From NCBI GenBank assembly GCA_001970955.1, contig MPUH01000118.1:37486-101485 (forward strand): a stretch of DNA of 64,000 bases, written 5' to 3'. The notes under the pieces were generated by a model. It made no database searches. It was not told where the DNA came from and saw nothing but the letters and a program-made list of their open reading frames with translations. Below, one piece after another: positions 1-10,609 of the stretch. The position numbers and the translations under genes were made by a program. How positions within the stretch are numbered: the stretch's first letter is position 1; every line of letters begins with the position of its first letter. Source of the stretch: Stentor coeruleus. Its lineage: Eukaryota; Ciliophora; Heterotrichea; Heterotrichida; Stentoridae.

Positions 1-549
1 CTTTTAAGTGAAAATACACAAGTTCGTCATAGAAAAGAATCAGTTTTTGTTTCAAGAGGACCCAATATTTTTATTATTAAATCCAAAAAACCTTTGAAAA
101 ATGATGAGCAACCAAAGGATGATATGAGAATTACTATAAAAAGAGAGGAAATTGTTAATAAAGGTGAGGAAGATGCTAATAAGGTTGAAGAAATAAAGTC
201 TATGAAGAAAAATGTAATTCGTCGTAGCGAAGATGTTTATAAAGAGCATGGTAAGAATTTTTATGAACGAAAATTGCCAAAAGTTCAATATAAAGAAGAA
301 GAGGAAAAAGAGGAAGAAGAGGAAAAAGAGGAAGAAGTAGAGGAAAAAGTTGATAGGACTAATAAAGTTAAAGAAAAACAAAATAGAAAAGTTGTAAATG
401 AAAAAAGGGAAGATTCTTACTTATATGAATTAGCACCTTTAGACGATTATGAAAAATACCTTCTTGGATGTGGTTTTAGCAAATCTTGGAATTCTTGCAT
501 TTATACTGATTTTTATAAAAGTTTATCGTGCATAAGAGCACTGATTTAA
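1..549 (+). CDS. 3' part of a highly charged protein of unknown function (truncated at left edge)
   Basis: The frame is open from base 1 and ends in TAA at 547-549, so only the C-terminal 182 residues are inside the window and the true start lies to the left. The visible part is dominated by Lys, Glu and Arg, with a Glu/Lys run at about 295-350 that is probably a solvent-exposed helix or disordered linker. It closes with a more ordered Cys-containing tail (LGCGFSKSWNSC, about 463-501). No family was recognised. A long hydrophobic frame on the opposite strand is only the shadow of this Glu-rich coding sequence. Confidence 0.7.
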   Translation, partial: LLSENTQVRHRKESVFVSRGPNIFIIKSKKPLKNDEQPKDDMRITIKREEIVNKGEEDANKVEEIKSMKKNVIRRSEDVYKEHGKNFYERKLPKVQYKEEEEKEEEEEKEEEVEEKVDRTNKVKEKQNRKVVNEKREDSYLYELAPLDDYEKYLLGCGFSKSWNSCIYTDFYKSLSCIRALI

Positions 550-1153
550 TAAGATGAATAGTTAGATCTAATTCATTAAATTATAGTCGATATGCATGTC
601 TTGTAAATATGATTTTATATGGAATTTTTAAAGTTTAGATATTTATAAACTGGGTTTTATTATTGATATAATAAGATTTTGGCATATATCAAAAACTATA
701 ATAATCATACTCGATTTATTAGATGATATTTTATCAATTCTTTATATGTAATAAAATAAATAGGATTATATAAATTTCATGTAATAAACTAGTCTTTAAG
801 ATAAAATATGATTAAAATCTTCTTTGAACTACTGTATATATTATCATTATTTATTAAATTTATATATTACTCTTAATTTCATCATAAACTAAGTCAAGTT
901 ATTCTCAAAATCAGCATTGGTCTAAACAATAAACCATAAAAACCTAAAAAAAAATACCTTTTTATACAAATTTATAAAAGGTAATATAAATTTGTGTGTT
1001 TTTCCATGGAAAAAATAACTGATTTTAAACTGTATCTATATATAAGTCTTAGGAAATATAAATAAATCTTAGAATTAATAATAAAAAGCCTTGCCAATAT
1101 TATTTTTCCTATTAAGAATGCAAAGATTATATTTAGATTTAGATAATTTATAA
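550..1153. other. Intergenic, nothing recognised
   Basis: AT-rich spacer between the 3' ends of two convergent genes. No RNA gene, repeat or further coding signal was seen. Confidence 0.6.
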
Positions 1154-2245
1154 TTATCTACTTAGTCCTTGAATAATTTCCTGCCAAAGAGGTTTTAGCT
1201 TAGGGGCGAACAAACCTTTCAAATGGATATTTACTGAATCAAGTACTAAAGGACGGTCTTTTGCTGAGCAAACAGAAGCAAGAGTTCTAAGTACATAGCA
1301 TCCATATTGATTCCCAATAAGTTCTTTGATTTTGTCTTCTATTAACAATTCCTTAACTATACAGTCTCTGACATAATCAACCTTCAACGCTTTCTCCACA
1401 ACATTTGACGAGTATTTTTGCAAACACAACTGTGTAATCCTTCCCTGTATACACGACGCAAACTCATATCCAACTTCCTCTTTCCATATTTCCAAAATAC
1501 ATTGAACAACATAATTCCCATAAGGATGTTGCATAAGAAGTAAAGCATCTCCAAGTATTTCACTCATAACTTGCGGATCATTACAGCATTTTTTCAACAC
1601 ACAAACCCCAAATTTATCAATAGCCAATTCTTTTACATGTCCCATCATTTCTCTAATAACAAAATATCTATTTCCCACATTAATCAAAAGTCTTTGAACT
1701 ACATGTGAAGCATTAACATTTTTACTCATTTCAACAATATTATTTTTAAATTCATCTCTATAAATGTTTTCTTCTTCCTTCAAATTTGTCATGGCAATCA
1801 AATTTTGTAAAGCATGAGTCCCACGTGGATGATATGAAATTTTAACCAAACTTCCTCTTAATGCATTAAGTAATGAAAGTCTTTGATCTGCTGAACAAGT
1901 GTGGAATAATGTTTGGCATAAATAATTACCATTCAAGTCAATCATAAGCTCAGGCATATGTTTGTAAAGTGCTTTTATAAGTTTATCAAGTTCTATTGGA
2001 GAGGATTTTGAGATTTGTTGCTGAAGAGACTTACTAAAAGACTTGTTTAGTGGGAAGATTTGAACTAAATCCGATGGAACAGCTTTGTGGTCACAATTCG
2101 ATGCCTGGACAAGGGATGTTTGGGAGCTAAAGTTTGTACTCACACGTTCTTGAAGACTGTCTGATGAGTTCTCGTTAGGATTTGATGCACAGCCATCAAC
2201 TTTCCTCTTTGACAATGTGTATGTGATATTCTTATTTCTTTCCAT
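1154..2245 (-). CDS. Pumilio/PUF-family RNA-binding protein
   Basis: A single 363-aa frame with ATG at 2245. After a Ser/Asn-rich N-terminus (1-60) it carries a PUF domain of eight repeats (about 65-350), which normally binds 3'UTR motifs and represses translation or stability in the cytoplasm. Recognition helices read NYxxQ (107-111), THxxQ (143), SHxxQ (180), VCxxK (214), NYxxQ (244), SNxxE (280) and CYxxR (316). By the known PUF code repeats 6 and 7 specify U and G as in the classical UGU core. Repeat 8 has CYxxR instead of the usual NYxxQ, and repeat 5 has VCxxK, so target specificity is likely altered at both positions. Length is typical of a minimal PUF protein. Confidence 0.93.
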   Translation of the reverse strand: MERNKNITYTLSKRKVDGCASNPNENSSDSLQERVSTNFSSQTSLVQASNCDHKAVPSDLVQIFPLNKSFSKSLQQQISKSSPIELDKLIKALYKHMPELMIDLNGNYLCQTLFHTCSADQRLSLLNALRGSLVKISYHPRGTHALQNLIAMTNLKEEENIYRDEFKNNIVEMSKNVNASHVVQRLLINVGNRYFVIREMMGHVKELAIDKFGVCVLKKCCNDPQVMSEILGDALLLMQHPYGNYVVQCILEIWKEEVGYEFASCIQGRITQLCLQKYSSNVVEKALKVDYVRDCIVKELLIEDKIKELIGNQYGCYVLRTLASVCSAKDRPLVLDSVNIHLKGLFAPKLKPLWQEIIQGLSR

Positions 2246-4468
2246 TTATATCAGAATTATAACATTCGTTTTTTGAGTAGTAAATCGTATATTAGTAAAA
2301 ATTATATATGACATATAAAGCTTAAAAAACTATATATAAATAAAGGAAATTTGGGAAATAAATGTGACAAATAATGAAATAGAAGCTGAAAAAACAACTT
2401 CTCAGTTTTGGGAATAGTTTTTCTTGATAGTTTTAGAATTGATTTTTAAAAGTTTTTAAGACTTTTAATTTAATTTTTGTGACAAAAACTGAGAGGAAAT
2501 TATTTTTTTTAGGTCTTTATGATGGTTAGTTGATACTTAGACGGAAAAATATACCATACTAAGCCACAAAAGGTACTTTAAAAAAACTAATCAGATTTTT
2601 TTTTCCAAAAAGTTTTTTTCTAAGTAATTCAAAGAATTTTTTGGAATTTAGACTGTAGGACCACTTTACTGAGGTTTGTTTTTAGAGATTTTATTGCTGG
2701 TGTTGCAGTCTTGGGAATATTGGGGATTAGAAAATTTGAATTTTCAATGATTTTCAAATAGGAGGAGTTTTATGGTTTTAAAGGCTCGGCTTAAGAGAAA
2801 ATAAGCTTTTAGAAAAAGGTTCAGAATGTCTTGAAGTAGAATCAGTTTTTTTTGAAAGTTATTATCTGATAGGATTTTAATTTTTCTGACGGAGGACAAT
2901 TGTTATTCATTTTTTAAAGCTTTTAAGTTCTAACTTCCCGATAATATTATCGTGTTATAGCCTAAAAATTAGAGTTTTAAATACTAGATCAGGGTTTTTT
3001 AAGTAAATTTTAGCTTTTTCCCTATTTCAGCCTCAAGAAAAAACTAAAAACTCGTTATCGTTGTAGCAAAAGCCACACCTTCTTTTTTTCTGATAGTTTT
3101 TAATCAAATAAAACTTTGTTTCTAGGAATTTACGAGTTTTTTCCTATGATAAAATTATGTTTCTACCCCTTATTATTATTTCTTTCGTTTCAACCCTGAG
3201 ATTTTTATCAACCCATGACAAATCCTTCAAGCTTTTTGTCTTAAAAGCCTTCTTTACTAAGAGATATCTAAACCTATACCCTTTCTCATATTTATGGTTG
3301 TTAAATGGGGTTATTAATGGTAAAACTTTTCATATTTGTATAACCCATCTATTTGAAAGATAAGTAAAAGTTGTTTTTGTATAAAATCTTAAATACCCAG
3401 CTTTTATTAATATAAAAAATCTAAGACTTAAGCTTTGATGAGTCTTTATATTATATGCATATATTTATAAAAATTTTAAAAAATGATGACTTTATGATTA
3501 CTAGGATAATTTGCTTTTTTTATTTTGGAATTAGGTTTTCTAAGTTCTGAAACATTAAAAAGGCATATATTTATAATAAAAAACCTAAAAGATCTTTGAT
3601 GTATTTAAATAGCCAAATGATTATACCCATTTTCACTGTATTCTAAAGGATGTTACATTTTCATATTTACTTTTTGATTATAAGAAAACTAACTTTAATC
3701 TTGTTTTATAGTTTGTGGAAGGAAATAAATTATAAGGGTTTAGAATATAAGAATAATAAAAATCTTGAATGACTTTTTGTTAGTTTTACGAAAAATTTTG
3801 TTTTAAGGGTTTTTGTTTTGGGTTAAAAATTATAGGATTTTTTGGATAGGGTTAGATGAGATGATGAAGATTTTTACTTTTTAGGTGTTTTGAATAAGAT
3901 ACTGATAAGAAAAATAAATTACAATTTTTCTTAGAGTACTAAAAGAAACAGAAAAGAATTACCTATTTGATATATAAGAATTATTTATTATAGCTAAATA
4001 ATCTTTACTAAATCTATTAATTTTAATAGCCAAGTTTTCCCTCTATCCTTAGCACAAACATGTATCCTGCCATAATTAAATAGGTAATACTGATTCCAAA
4101 TAAAACATTGTCAAAACTTTAATCAACCTATTCAATCATAAATCAAAAAAAAAACTTCTTTTAATTCACATCTAACTCAAAACCTCTAATTTCCCAATCC
4201 CAAAATTTTCCATCATAATCTTATCCTAATTTTCAAAAAACCAAATGATAAAAATTATATCATAAACAATGTATTCTACCCAAAAAAATTATTCATCTAA
4301 AATGACTTTTCTTTCTATAATTTTCTACTTATTTCCTATACAATCCTTCCTTTGTATGTCAATTTTAAATAACATCATAAGTATTCTAAGACCAAAGCTA
4401 GATTTCTATATTTCCAATCCTAAGAATGTTATAAAAAAGCTAATTTTCTTTATTAGTTTTAGAAATTA
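2246..4468. other. Long intergenic region, no supported gene
   Basis: About 2.2 kb of T-rich and then A-rich spacer upstream of the PUF gene. Two short ATG frames (3157-3363 and 4269-4472) encode very hydrophobic Phe/Leu/Ile-rich peptides expected by chance from T-rich DNA. Nothing else was seen. Confidence 0.5.
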
Positions 4469-4792
4469 CTAATTGAGTTCTTCTACATTCCAAGAATTGC
4501 TTACTACAACTTCCATATCAAATCTACTTGACGATTTTTCTTTTTTTGATGCGAGAACTGTTGCTCCAATTCTTTTTGGGGCTACATAGTTAGGTTGCAT
4601 TTCTTTGAATAAATCATCATCTTCTTCATGTTTTTTTTCAACTTTTTTTATAGTAGGCTTGATCTCTGTTTTTTTTAACACTTTAAGCTCGCTATCTCTT
4701 ACTTCTGGGACTTTATTTATAGGGAGAATAGGATCTTGTGAAAAAAAATTATCGCCGATGAGTTTCTTAAACATAGAAAAGCAATAACTCAT
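4469..4792 (-). CDS. Small acidic/basic hypothetical protein
   Basis: A 107-aa frame with ATG at 4792, though a second Met at residue 7 (MFKKL) could be the start. The middle is a Lys/Glu segment followed by a motif DDDLFKEMQPNYVAPKR (about 58-74), and the protein ends in SNSWNVEELN. The DLF and Trp-acidic elements resemble short linear motifs that bind clathrin adaptors, and the F-x-x-M-x-P pattern is faintly like EBAG9/RCAS1, but neither is strong enough for a family call. Codon content and defined ends suggest a real gene. Confidence 0.55.
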   Translation of the reverse strand: MSYCFSMFKKLIGDNFFSQDPILPINKVPEVRDSELKVLKKTEIKPTIKKVEKKHEEDDDLFKEMQPNYVAPKRIGATVLASKKEKSSSRFDMEVVVSNSWNVEELN

Positions 4793-5134
4793 GCTATAAT
4801 TATAAACTAAATTATTTTAATAGAATAACCATATGATTTAAAGCCTAATATTATATATTTTACATACAAAATTCAAAAGATAAAATTATTTTTATACACT
4901 CTAAACTATCTAAGTCTAATCTTTTCTAATTTTCAATATATCAACCTCTAAAAAATATTCTTATTATTAATTCAAATCTTTTATATCGCTTAAATTGTTA
5001 TTGAATGACTCTAATATGTTTTCAAGTAAGTTTATTAAATATCTAAAGTTTAAATCTTATGATTTTAAAATAGTTTTTTAATAATTTCTGATACTTTCTC
5101 ATAAAATATTAGTCAAAATTACATGTGCTGAAAT

Positions 5135-5211
5135 TATATATTAAAGATAAGGGCTGGACAATAGTCAAGCGATAATTCTTAACTAATACTAATACTAATA
5201 TATATTAAAGA
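5135..5211 (+). mobile_element. Short dispersed element, copy 1, with flanking direct repeats
   Basis: The core 5149-5199 begins AAGGGCTGGACAATAGTCAA and ends in three ACTAAT units. It matches the reverse complement of 13292-13342 at 50 of 51 positions by eye. It is flanked by a 13-nt direct repeat TATATATTAAAGA (5135-5147 and 5199-5211) that is not present around the other copy. A simple-repeat tail plus copy-specific target duplication is the signature of a target-primed retroposon, for example an ultra-short SINE or a 5'-truncated LINE end. Insertion is an inference, and a conserved RNA element is the alternative. Confidence 0.55.
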
Positions 5212-5279
5212 ATACTCCATTGTTTTTAACGGTTTTCTTATAAATGCAAACTTTCTGTCCCCTATACACATGATAAAAA

Positions 5280-6020
5280 ACATTGAAATAGAAGATGTTG
5301 CAGCAATTCAAAATATGCTTCTGATTGTTTTTTTTCTCTAAGAAACAAACTGTATTGGATTATTTCAAAAAACAATGATTTAATTATCTTCAATTTTTAA
5401 AGCATAGGATTTTGATATAGAACTGAAGAATAAATACTCTGAAAAAAATAAGAAAATTAACTATTATTCACATAGAACGACATCTATTTCACAAATCCTA
5501 AACTTTTTACAATTTTAAAGGATTTTTTGTTGATTAGAAAATGCAAGATTAGGGAAAAAATATTTTATAAAATGCTTTATGAAAGACTATCTGAATGAGC
5601 GAAAATCATTTAATATAGATATACCTTCCATGAAATAAAGTTATTTTATTAATAGATGAATTGACTAATTCAAATAACCTTATTAAATCAATATTTTTGC
5701 TTGTATTAGGATTTAGTAAAGTGCTCACTCAATAAAAAGCAATTCTTACCTCAATTTCTAAAACCAAACCTGAGAGAATAATAAATGGAATAATAAAACT
5801 TTTTTAGTATTCAAGAAAAGCATAGTCTAAGGGAAATTTAAAAGTGAAAATAATTTCATTATCAAATTTCATGCTTGACAACAAATGGTATGTCAGGAAG
5901 TCCAATTATATTATAAACGAAAATATACAATGTATTGAAAATACATAATTACAGAACAAAAGGAATGAATAAGTATTTTGCAAATAAAATAAAAATTGCA
6001 AACTTAGTAATATCATAAGT
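5280..6020 (+). pseudogene. Decayed trypsin-like serine peptidase relic (tentative)
   Basis: No long frame is open, but 5849-6019 reads as a nearly continuous protein-like segment interrupted by TAA at 5914-5916. It contains ISCLTTNGMSGSPIIL (5866-5913) followed by a V-L-K-I-H segment. G-x-S-G-S-P-I followed by I-H matches the Ser-nucleophile block and next strand of chymotrypsin-fold peptidases. Upstream, 5280-5850 also has patches with protein-like composition in changing frames (for example EIEDVAAIQNM near 5285). Best read as a relic of a peptidase gene. The family call rests on one block. Confidence 0.35.
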
Positions 6021-6189
6021 GAACTTTAAAATAATTAGATGTTTAAATACTCCCACAATAATTTATAAAACCCAAGCTATAATAAAAATCATTTCCCAAC
6101 AAATAATCTAATAAAAATCTAAATAATAATCTTAAAGTCTTCAAAAAAACTAATCTTCTCACTACTCTCCCATAATAAAATAAACAAAA

Positions 6190-7500
6190 ATGAGTATTCC
6201 TCAAGCTTGGCTACACACTCCTAAAGTAGAAACTTACAATGATTTAATATCACAAAGAAGAAAAAATACAATCCCAGATCCCAGTTATGATTTAGATTGT
6301 GATGGAGTAGTTGGTGCTCATGATCTTGTTTTAGCTTCAAAGTTTGATTTTGATAAGGATGGTAAGCTTAATTCTCAAGAACGTGAGAATGCATTAAAAG
6401 CTATTAGCCAAGGATATGCTAATCAATTTGTCTGGGGTTGTGAAAGTTCTGGACTTAACCGATCATTTCGTTTAATCCAAAAAAGAGGCAAAGTAATTGT
6501 TAATGAAGATTTTTGGAAAGTTAGAGAAACATATCCGGATTTACCTACTGATAAGAAAAAATCAACTAAATCACAATTGGAAAATAAAAGGAAAGATGAA
6601 GCTAAAGAAGAAGCGAAAAAGAATGAAAAAAGGCTTAATACTGTGACTAATAGGGAAATTTCTTTGGATAACTTTTTGTGTAAAGAACATTATGTTGAAA
6701 GTCCTGCATATTCGTCAATTAAGGAAAAAAGGGAAATTGAAAAGAAAAATGCTAGAGTTCGGGCAGGACTTTCTTATGAGCCAAAGGACTTAAAAGATAA
6801 TGATATTGCGTTTAGTTATAATCAAAAACCTCAAAATACCAGTTTTAGTGACATGAAATCAACAAGAAAAGCTGAAATAATAAAACAGTTAAACCGCACA
6901 GCTGACTTAAACCACCAAACATTCTACGATAAAATAGAAAACCAAAAGCAATATACTGGTATCAAAGGAAGAAATATAAAAGACTCCATAAACGAAAGGC
7001 GAAAATTTGATGTGGACCATTTCGAAAAGATATTCGGTAATTATGCCTTAGGCATCCACGGTAAAGAACTTCCAAAATATGAATTAAATACTCAAAAACT
7101 TCTTAACCATGACTATCCAATAACTAATTCCCAAGGTGAAAATTATGATAATCCTTTCATCAATTATAATAAAGAGTATCATAAAATCATACATAAAAAA
7201 GATGAAATCACAAAAAAACCAACGCAGATTTCGCATGAAATAATAAATATTAACAATAAAAGCAAAGTCAATTCTAAATTCTCAACTTTTCATTCAAACT
7301 TTATGCCAAACAGTGTAAAATTACAAGAAACTTATCATGAAAGATTAAAACTTATTAAAGGGAAAAATTATGAGAAAAAAAAGTTTAAACTTTTTAATAA
7401 TTATGATACTACTCCACCTATAACTCAGAGATTGTTGCTTAAGAATTATAGTCCTGGATCTAAATTTAAGAGTATTACATCGACAGGCTTTTCTAGATAA
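6190..7500 (+). CDS. EF-hand protein with long basic C-terminal region
   Basis: A 436-aa frame with ATG at 6190 following A-rich leader sequence. Residues 31-70 hold two EF-hand loops in tandem, DLDCDGVVGAHD and DFDKDGKLNSQE, both with Asp at positions 1, 3 and 5 and an acidic residue at 12 (Asp in the first, Glu in the second), so calcium binding is likely. The rest (about 110-436) is Lys/Asn/Glu-rich and mostly low-complexity, with a helical charged segment at about 125-155, as in ciliate cytoskeletal or basal-body proteins. Specific function is unknown. No intron is needed. Confidence 0.8.
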   Translation: MSIPQAWLHTPKVETYNDLISQRRKNTIPDPSYDLDCDGVVGAHDLVLASKFDFDKDGKLNSQERENALKAISQGYANQFVWGCESSGLNRSFRLIQKRGKVIVNEDFWKVRETYPDLPTDKKKSTKSQLENKRKDEAKEEAKKNEKRLNTVTNREISLDNFLCKEHYVESPAYSSIKEKREIEKKNARVRAGLSYEPKDLKDNDIAFSYNQKPQNTSFSDMKSTRKAEIIKQLNRTADLNHQTFYDKIENQKQYTGIKGRNIKDSINERRKFDVDHFEKIFGNYALGIHGKELPKYELNTQKLLNHDYPITNSQGENYDNPFINYNKEYHKIIHKKDEITKKPTQISHEIININNKSKVNSKFSTFHSNFMPNSVKLQETYHERLKLIKGKNYEKKKFKLFNNYDTTPPITQRLLLKNYSPGSKFKSITSTGFSR

Positions 7501-7684
7501 TAAATTATTTTATTGAGATTATGATGATTTGTAGGGAGATGCTGCAAAAGATAGATTTAATTAATAATTCCTATATACTCTACCCATCAATCTTCTCTAA
7601 AAACTGCATTTTTATTCTCATTCATCCAATGGCATATTTTACTCAGGTTATTTTTCGATTTAAACATGAGGTTATAATATTAAA

Positions 7685-8686
7685 ATGGGCCAAAAATCAA
7701 GCCGAGCAAAGCTCCAGTCTGTGATTCAGCTGATTCACATGAGCCAAAAACTCAATCTTTACAGCATCCCAGAAAATTATCAAGACTTTGAATCTATTGC
7801 TTACAATTTTTACTACGCCTATAGTAAAGAAATCAATCCTTTTGAATACTTAATCTTTACATTCAGTTCTCGAGGGTTTTTGAAGCAAAACCTTCGCATT
7901 AAAAACAAAAAGACCTATAAAAGAGCTGTAAAATTTTTAACTGGAGGGCTAATTCATGTACAAATAACTGTGGAAACGTAATTTTTATATAGAAATATTT
8001 GGCTTAAAGAATTAGAATTTAAAAACAGCCATAATGAAGATCTGGAAAACGCATTTAATAAGATAAAAGAGGAGATTAGTGAAGATTCAGAGGAAATTAC
8101 CGGGGTTTTTGAAGCATATTCGAAATTGCTAAAAGTTTCAAGTCAATTTTGTCAGTATATCACTGCTCATAATATGCAAAGTAGCGTTTTTGGTTTGTTA
8201 ATGGTTATTGCTGCTGATTCTTGTAAAAGTTCAATACAGCAGCGATTTGCGATTATTGATACATTCCCATATATTGATATAAAATCTGATACCTTATCAG
8301 AAGCTTCTTCTGACATCATTAGAGTTTGGAATGATTTTACGTTTTACTTTACTAAAGCTAGCAGCAACATTCAAAAAATTATTATGCTATTTGAATCAAT
8401 AGTAAATATAATGAAATCACTAAGCGCAAAAGACCGGTCAAGATCAAGATACACTTCAAACAAAGAAAAGGTGAAAAACGGTATCTCAGTACTTAAAATC
8501 ATCCAAAATCGACTAAAACTCATGGAAGAACAACTAAAAGAATACTCAATTTCCCTAAGCAAAAATCATTCATTAGACCATATATTTAGGGCAACATCAA
8601 TAGTTTCATCATGTGGAGCTTATGGTATAGAAAATCTCATGAATCTCTTCGCTATAACTCCTATTAATAAATTCCCTTTGAACTAA
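7685..8686 (+). CDS. Hypothetical 328-aa protein, one 15-nt intron, possible N-myristoylation
   Basis: Exon 1 (7685-7977) and exon 2 (7993-8686) join in frame after removing the 15-nt intron 7978-7992, giving 328 residues. Without splicing the frame would stop at TAA 7979-7981. The N-terminus MGQKSSR fits a myristoylation signal. The sequence is mainly helical (for example 255-300) with no recognised domain. Its TAA (8684-8686) lies only 5 nt upstream of the ATG of the SAM-domain gene on the same strand. Confidence 0.8.
7978..7992 (+). other. 15-nt spliceosomal intron
   Basis: GTAATTTTTATATAG. Removal restores the frame across two otherwise separate open frames (VET|NIWLKELEF). Size and sequence match the introns of both kinesins in this window. 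Confidence 0.9.
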
Positions 8687-8691
8687 TAAAT

Positions 8692-9750
8692 ATGAAAAAA
8701 GTCAAAATCAACCCCAAAATTGCTGAAGAGGCTAAAGAAAGGGAAAAAAGGTGGAAGGAACTTAGAGGATTTATGGAAAAATATCAAGACCCAAAGCAAA
8801 AACCAAAACTCATATCGGAATCAAGTCAAAACCCTGAGAAAAAGCCTAAAGAAAACGAAGTTGACAAAGTGCTAAAAGAGCTGAACCTTGAAAAATACTC
8901 AAAAATCATGCAGGAAAACGGTATTGACGATATGGAAATATTCCAAGAACTTACTGAGCCTCATCTTGAACAGCTGGGTATTGTCTTAGGACATCGGATA
9001 AAAATCATGAAAAAAATCAGAGAGCTTAATGGAACTATAGAAAAAAACATAATAAAAAGTCCAATGAAAACTGAACCAAGTCCTGAAAACCAAAGGAAAA
9101 CATTAAAACAAGAAGGATCAATTCAATATAATAATTCAAGTTCTAGTTTGAAATCTTTAGATGTTAAACCTAAAGTTCAGGGTAAAAGTGAAAGGAATAT
9201 AAAAGAAGAGGTAAAATATAGTCCTAATATTGGTAAAAGTGAAGCTAAAGAAATAGCTTGTGGAAGTCCACCACCTGAAGAAAATATAGAGGTAAAACCT
9301 AAGGTAGTCAAAGTGACAAGTTTGACTCCACGTGAGTTTGTTGCAACTAATAATATAGGAAAAGGGAATAAAATTATAGAAACAAATATGGTTGGGAAAA
9401 ATGATGATAAAACTCCGCTTGTTGTGTTAAATAAACCACCAGTTCCTATAAAACCTGTCACTGTAGGAAAGGCAATAACAACGTATCAGCCTTTAAGTCA
9501 AGAAGCAGAGAAAAACGTAAAAATTAGTGAAATGCTTGTCCCGAAAATAGAAGAAAATAAAAAAGAAGAATTCAAATGGGACCATTTTAGTTATGTTCCT
9601 TATAAACCATCAGAAGAAATCCAAGCAGTGATTTCTAAAAAACCTTCGTCAAGACCAAGTTCTGCAACACATAGGCAAGAAGTAAAAACAACAGAAAGAC
9701 ATAATGAAGTAGTGAAAGAAAGCATTGAAGTTGCAGGCTGGGATAATTAA
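8692..9750 (+). CDS. SAM-domain protein
   Basis: A 352-aa frame with ATG at 8692. After a Lys-rich N-terminus, residues about 60-118 form a sterile alpha motif (KELNLEKYSKIMQENGIDDM ... LGIVLGHRIKIMKKIREL), a small helical module used for homo- or hetero-oligomerisation or RNA binding. The rest is Pro/Lys/Ser-rich and probably disordered, ending EVAGWDN. The gene starts 5 nt after the stop of the upstream gene, leaving no room for a normal promoter or leader. Either transcription starts inside the upstream gene, the two share a transcript, or translation begins further inside. Confidence 0.85.
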   Translation: MKKVKINPKIAEEAKEREKRWKELRGFMEKYQDPKQKPKLISESSQNPEKKPKENEVDKVLKELNLEKYSKIMQENGIDDMEIFQELTEPHLEQLGIVLGHRIKIMKKIRELNGTIEKNIIKSPMKTEPSPENQRKTLKQEGSIQYNNSSSSLKSLDVKPKVQGKSERNIKEEVKYSPNIGKSEAKEIACGSPPPEENIEVKPKVVKVTSLTPREFVATNNIGKGNKIIETNMVGKNDDKTPLVVLNKPPVPIKPVTVGKAITTYQPLSQEAEKNVKISEMLVPKIEENKKEEFKWDHFSYVPYKPSEEIQAVISKKPSSRPSSATHRQEVKTTERHNEVVKESIEVAGWDN

Positions 9751-10609
9751 TAAACTAGTCAATAAAAGTATTCCATCTTCATCTATCACTTTATAGCCTA
9801 TTTTCACTTAATTTACTTTTCTAATCTAGTAAAAGCCATATTATAAAAACATATATATTCTTATAAATTCCTAATTTTCCATAAATCATTATCAAATAAT
9901 TACCATAAAAAAGTTAAATACTAATGCCAAAAACCCTAAATTGTAGATAAATTCAAGGATATGGGCTGTGTAAGGATATTGGGAAAATAGTTTTTGGAAT
10001 AAGAGTGAAGAATTTTGGGTTTTTGATGTTGTTGAGGGAGGATTGAGGAAAGTGTGGCTTTTGTTCTGGAGGTGATTTTTAAAGAGCTATGCATTTTCTG
10101 ATTAGGGTGCAGATTTATATGGTTTGATTAGAATTTTCACAAATAAAGGATTTGGCGAAATAACTTGAATTTTATTTAGTGGTTTACCGTTCACTTACAC
10201 AAACCCTAAAATAAGCACGGGTTTTTCTGGTTCGATCAGATCTTTTAAATATAAAGTATCTCTTCTCTGAGAACACCAAAAACTTTAGGAATAGATATAT
10301 AGCAAGGTTACAAAGACTGGATTATCACTAAAAATGAAGCCTCAAAAATTGAAGAAATTCTCAGGCATATTACTCCTAAATTTACAATCATCATATTAAT
10401 ATATCTTAAATTTTAAAGTTGAATATATTATAATATTACCCATTTACAAGATAAATACCCTTCGTATTCATTTTATTATGTTCAAACGAAGCAATTTCCT
10501 TATTATTTCATAACTAAACCATTCAAATATTCCTACTTCTTTTTTTCCTTCAAAAAACCCACAAAATATAAACCCCCATACACTATTTACAAAGCCTATT
10601 AATTCACTT
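9751..10609. other. Intergenic, nothing recognised
   Basis: Convergent spacer between the SAM-domain gene and the CaaX gene. G/T-rich then A-rich; no repeat or RNA gene seen. Confidence 0.5.

Noticed and set aside
52-381. 109-codon Phe/Leu/Ile-rich frame on the minus strand
   Set aside because: Antisense shadow of the Glu/Lys-rich coding sequence at 1-549.
3157-4472. Two short hydrophobic ATG frames (68 and 67 codons)
   Set aside because: T-rich DNA gives such frames by chance; no homology and the second nearly touches the 3' end of the gene on the other strand.
7521-7724. 67-codon frame upstream of the 328-aa gene
   Set aside because: Overlaps the better supported start at 7685 in another frame and has no coding-like composition.
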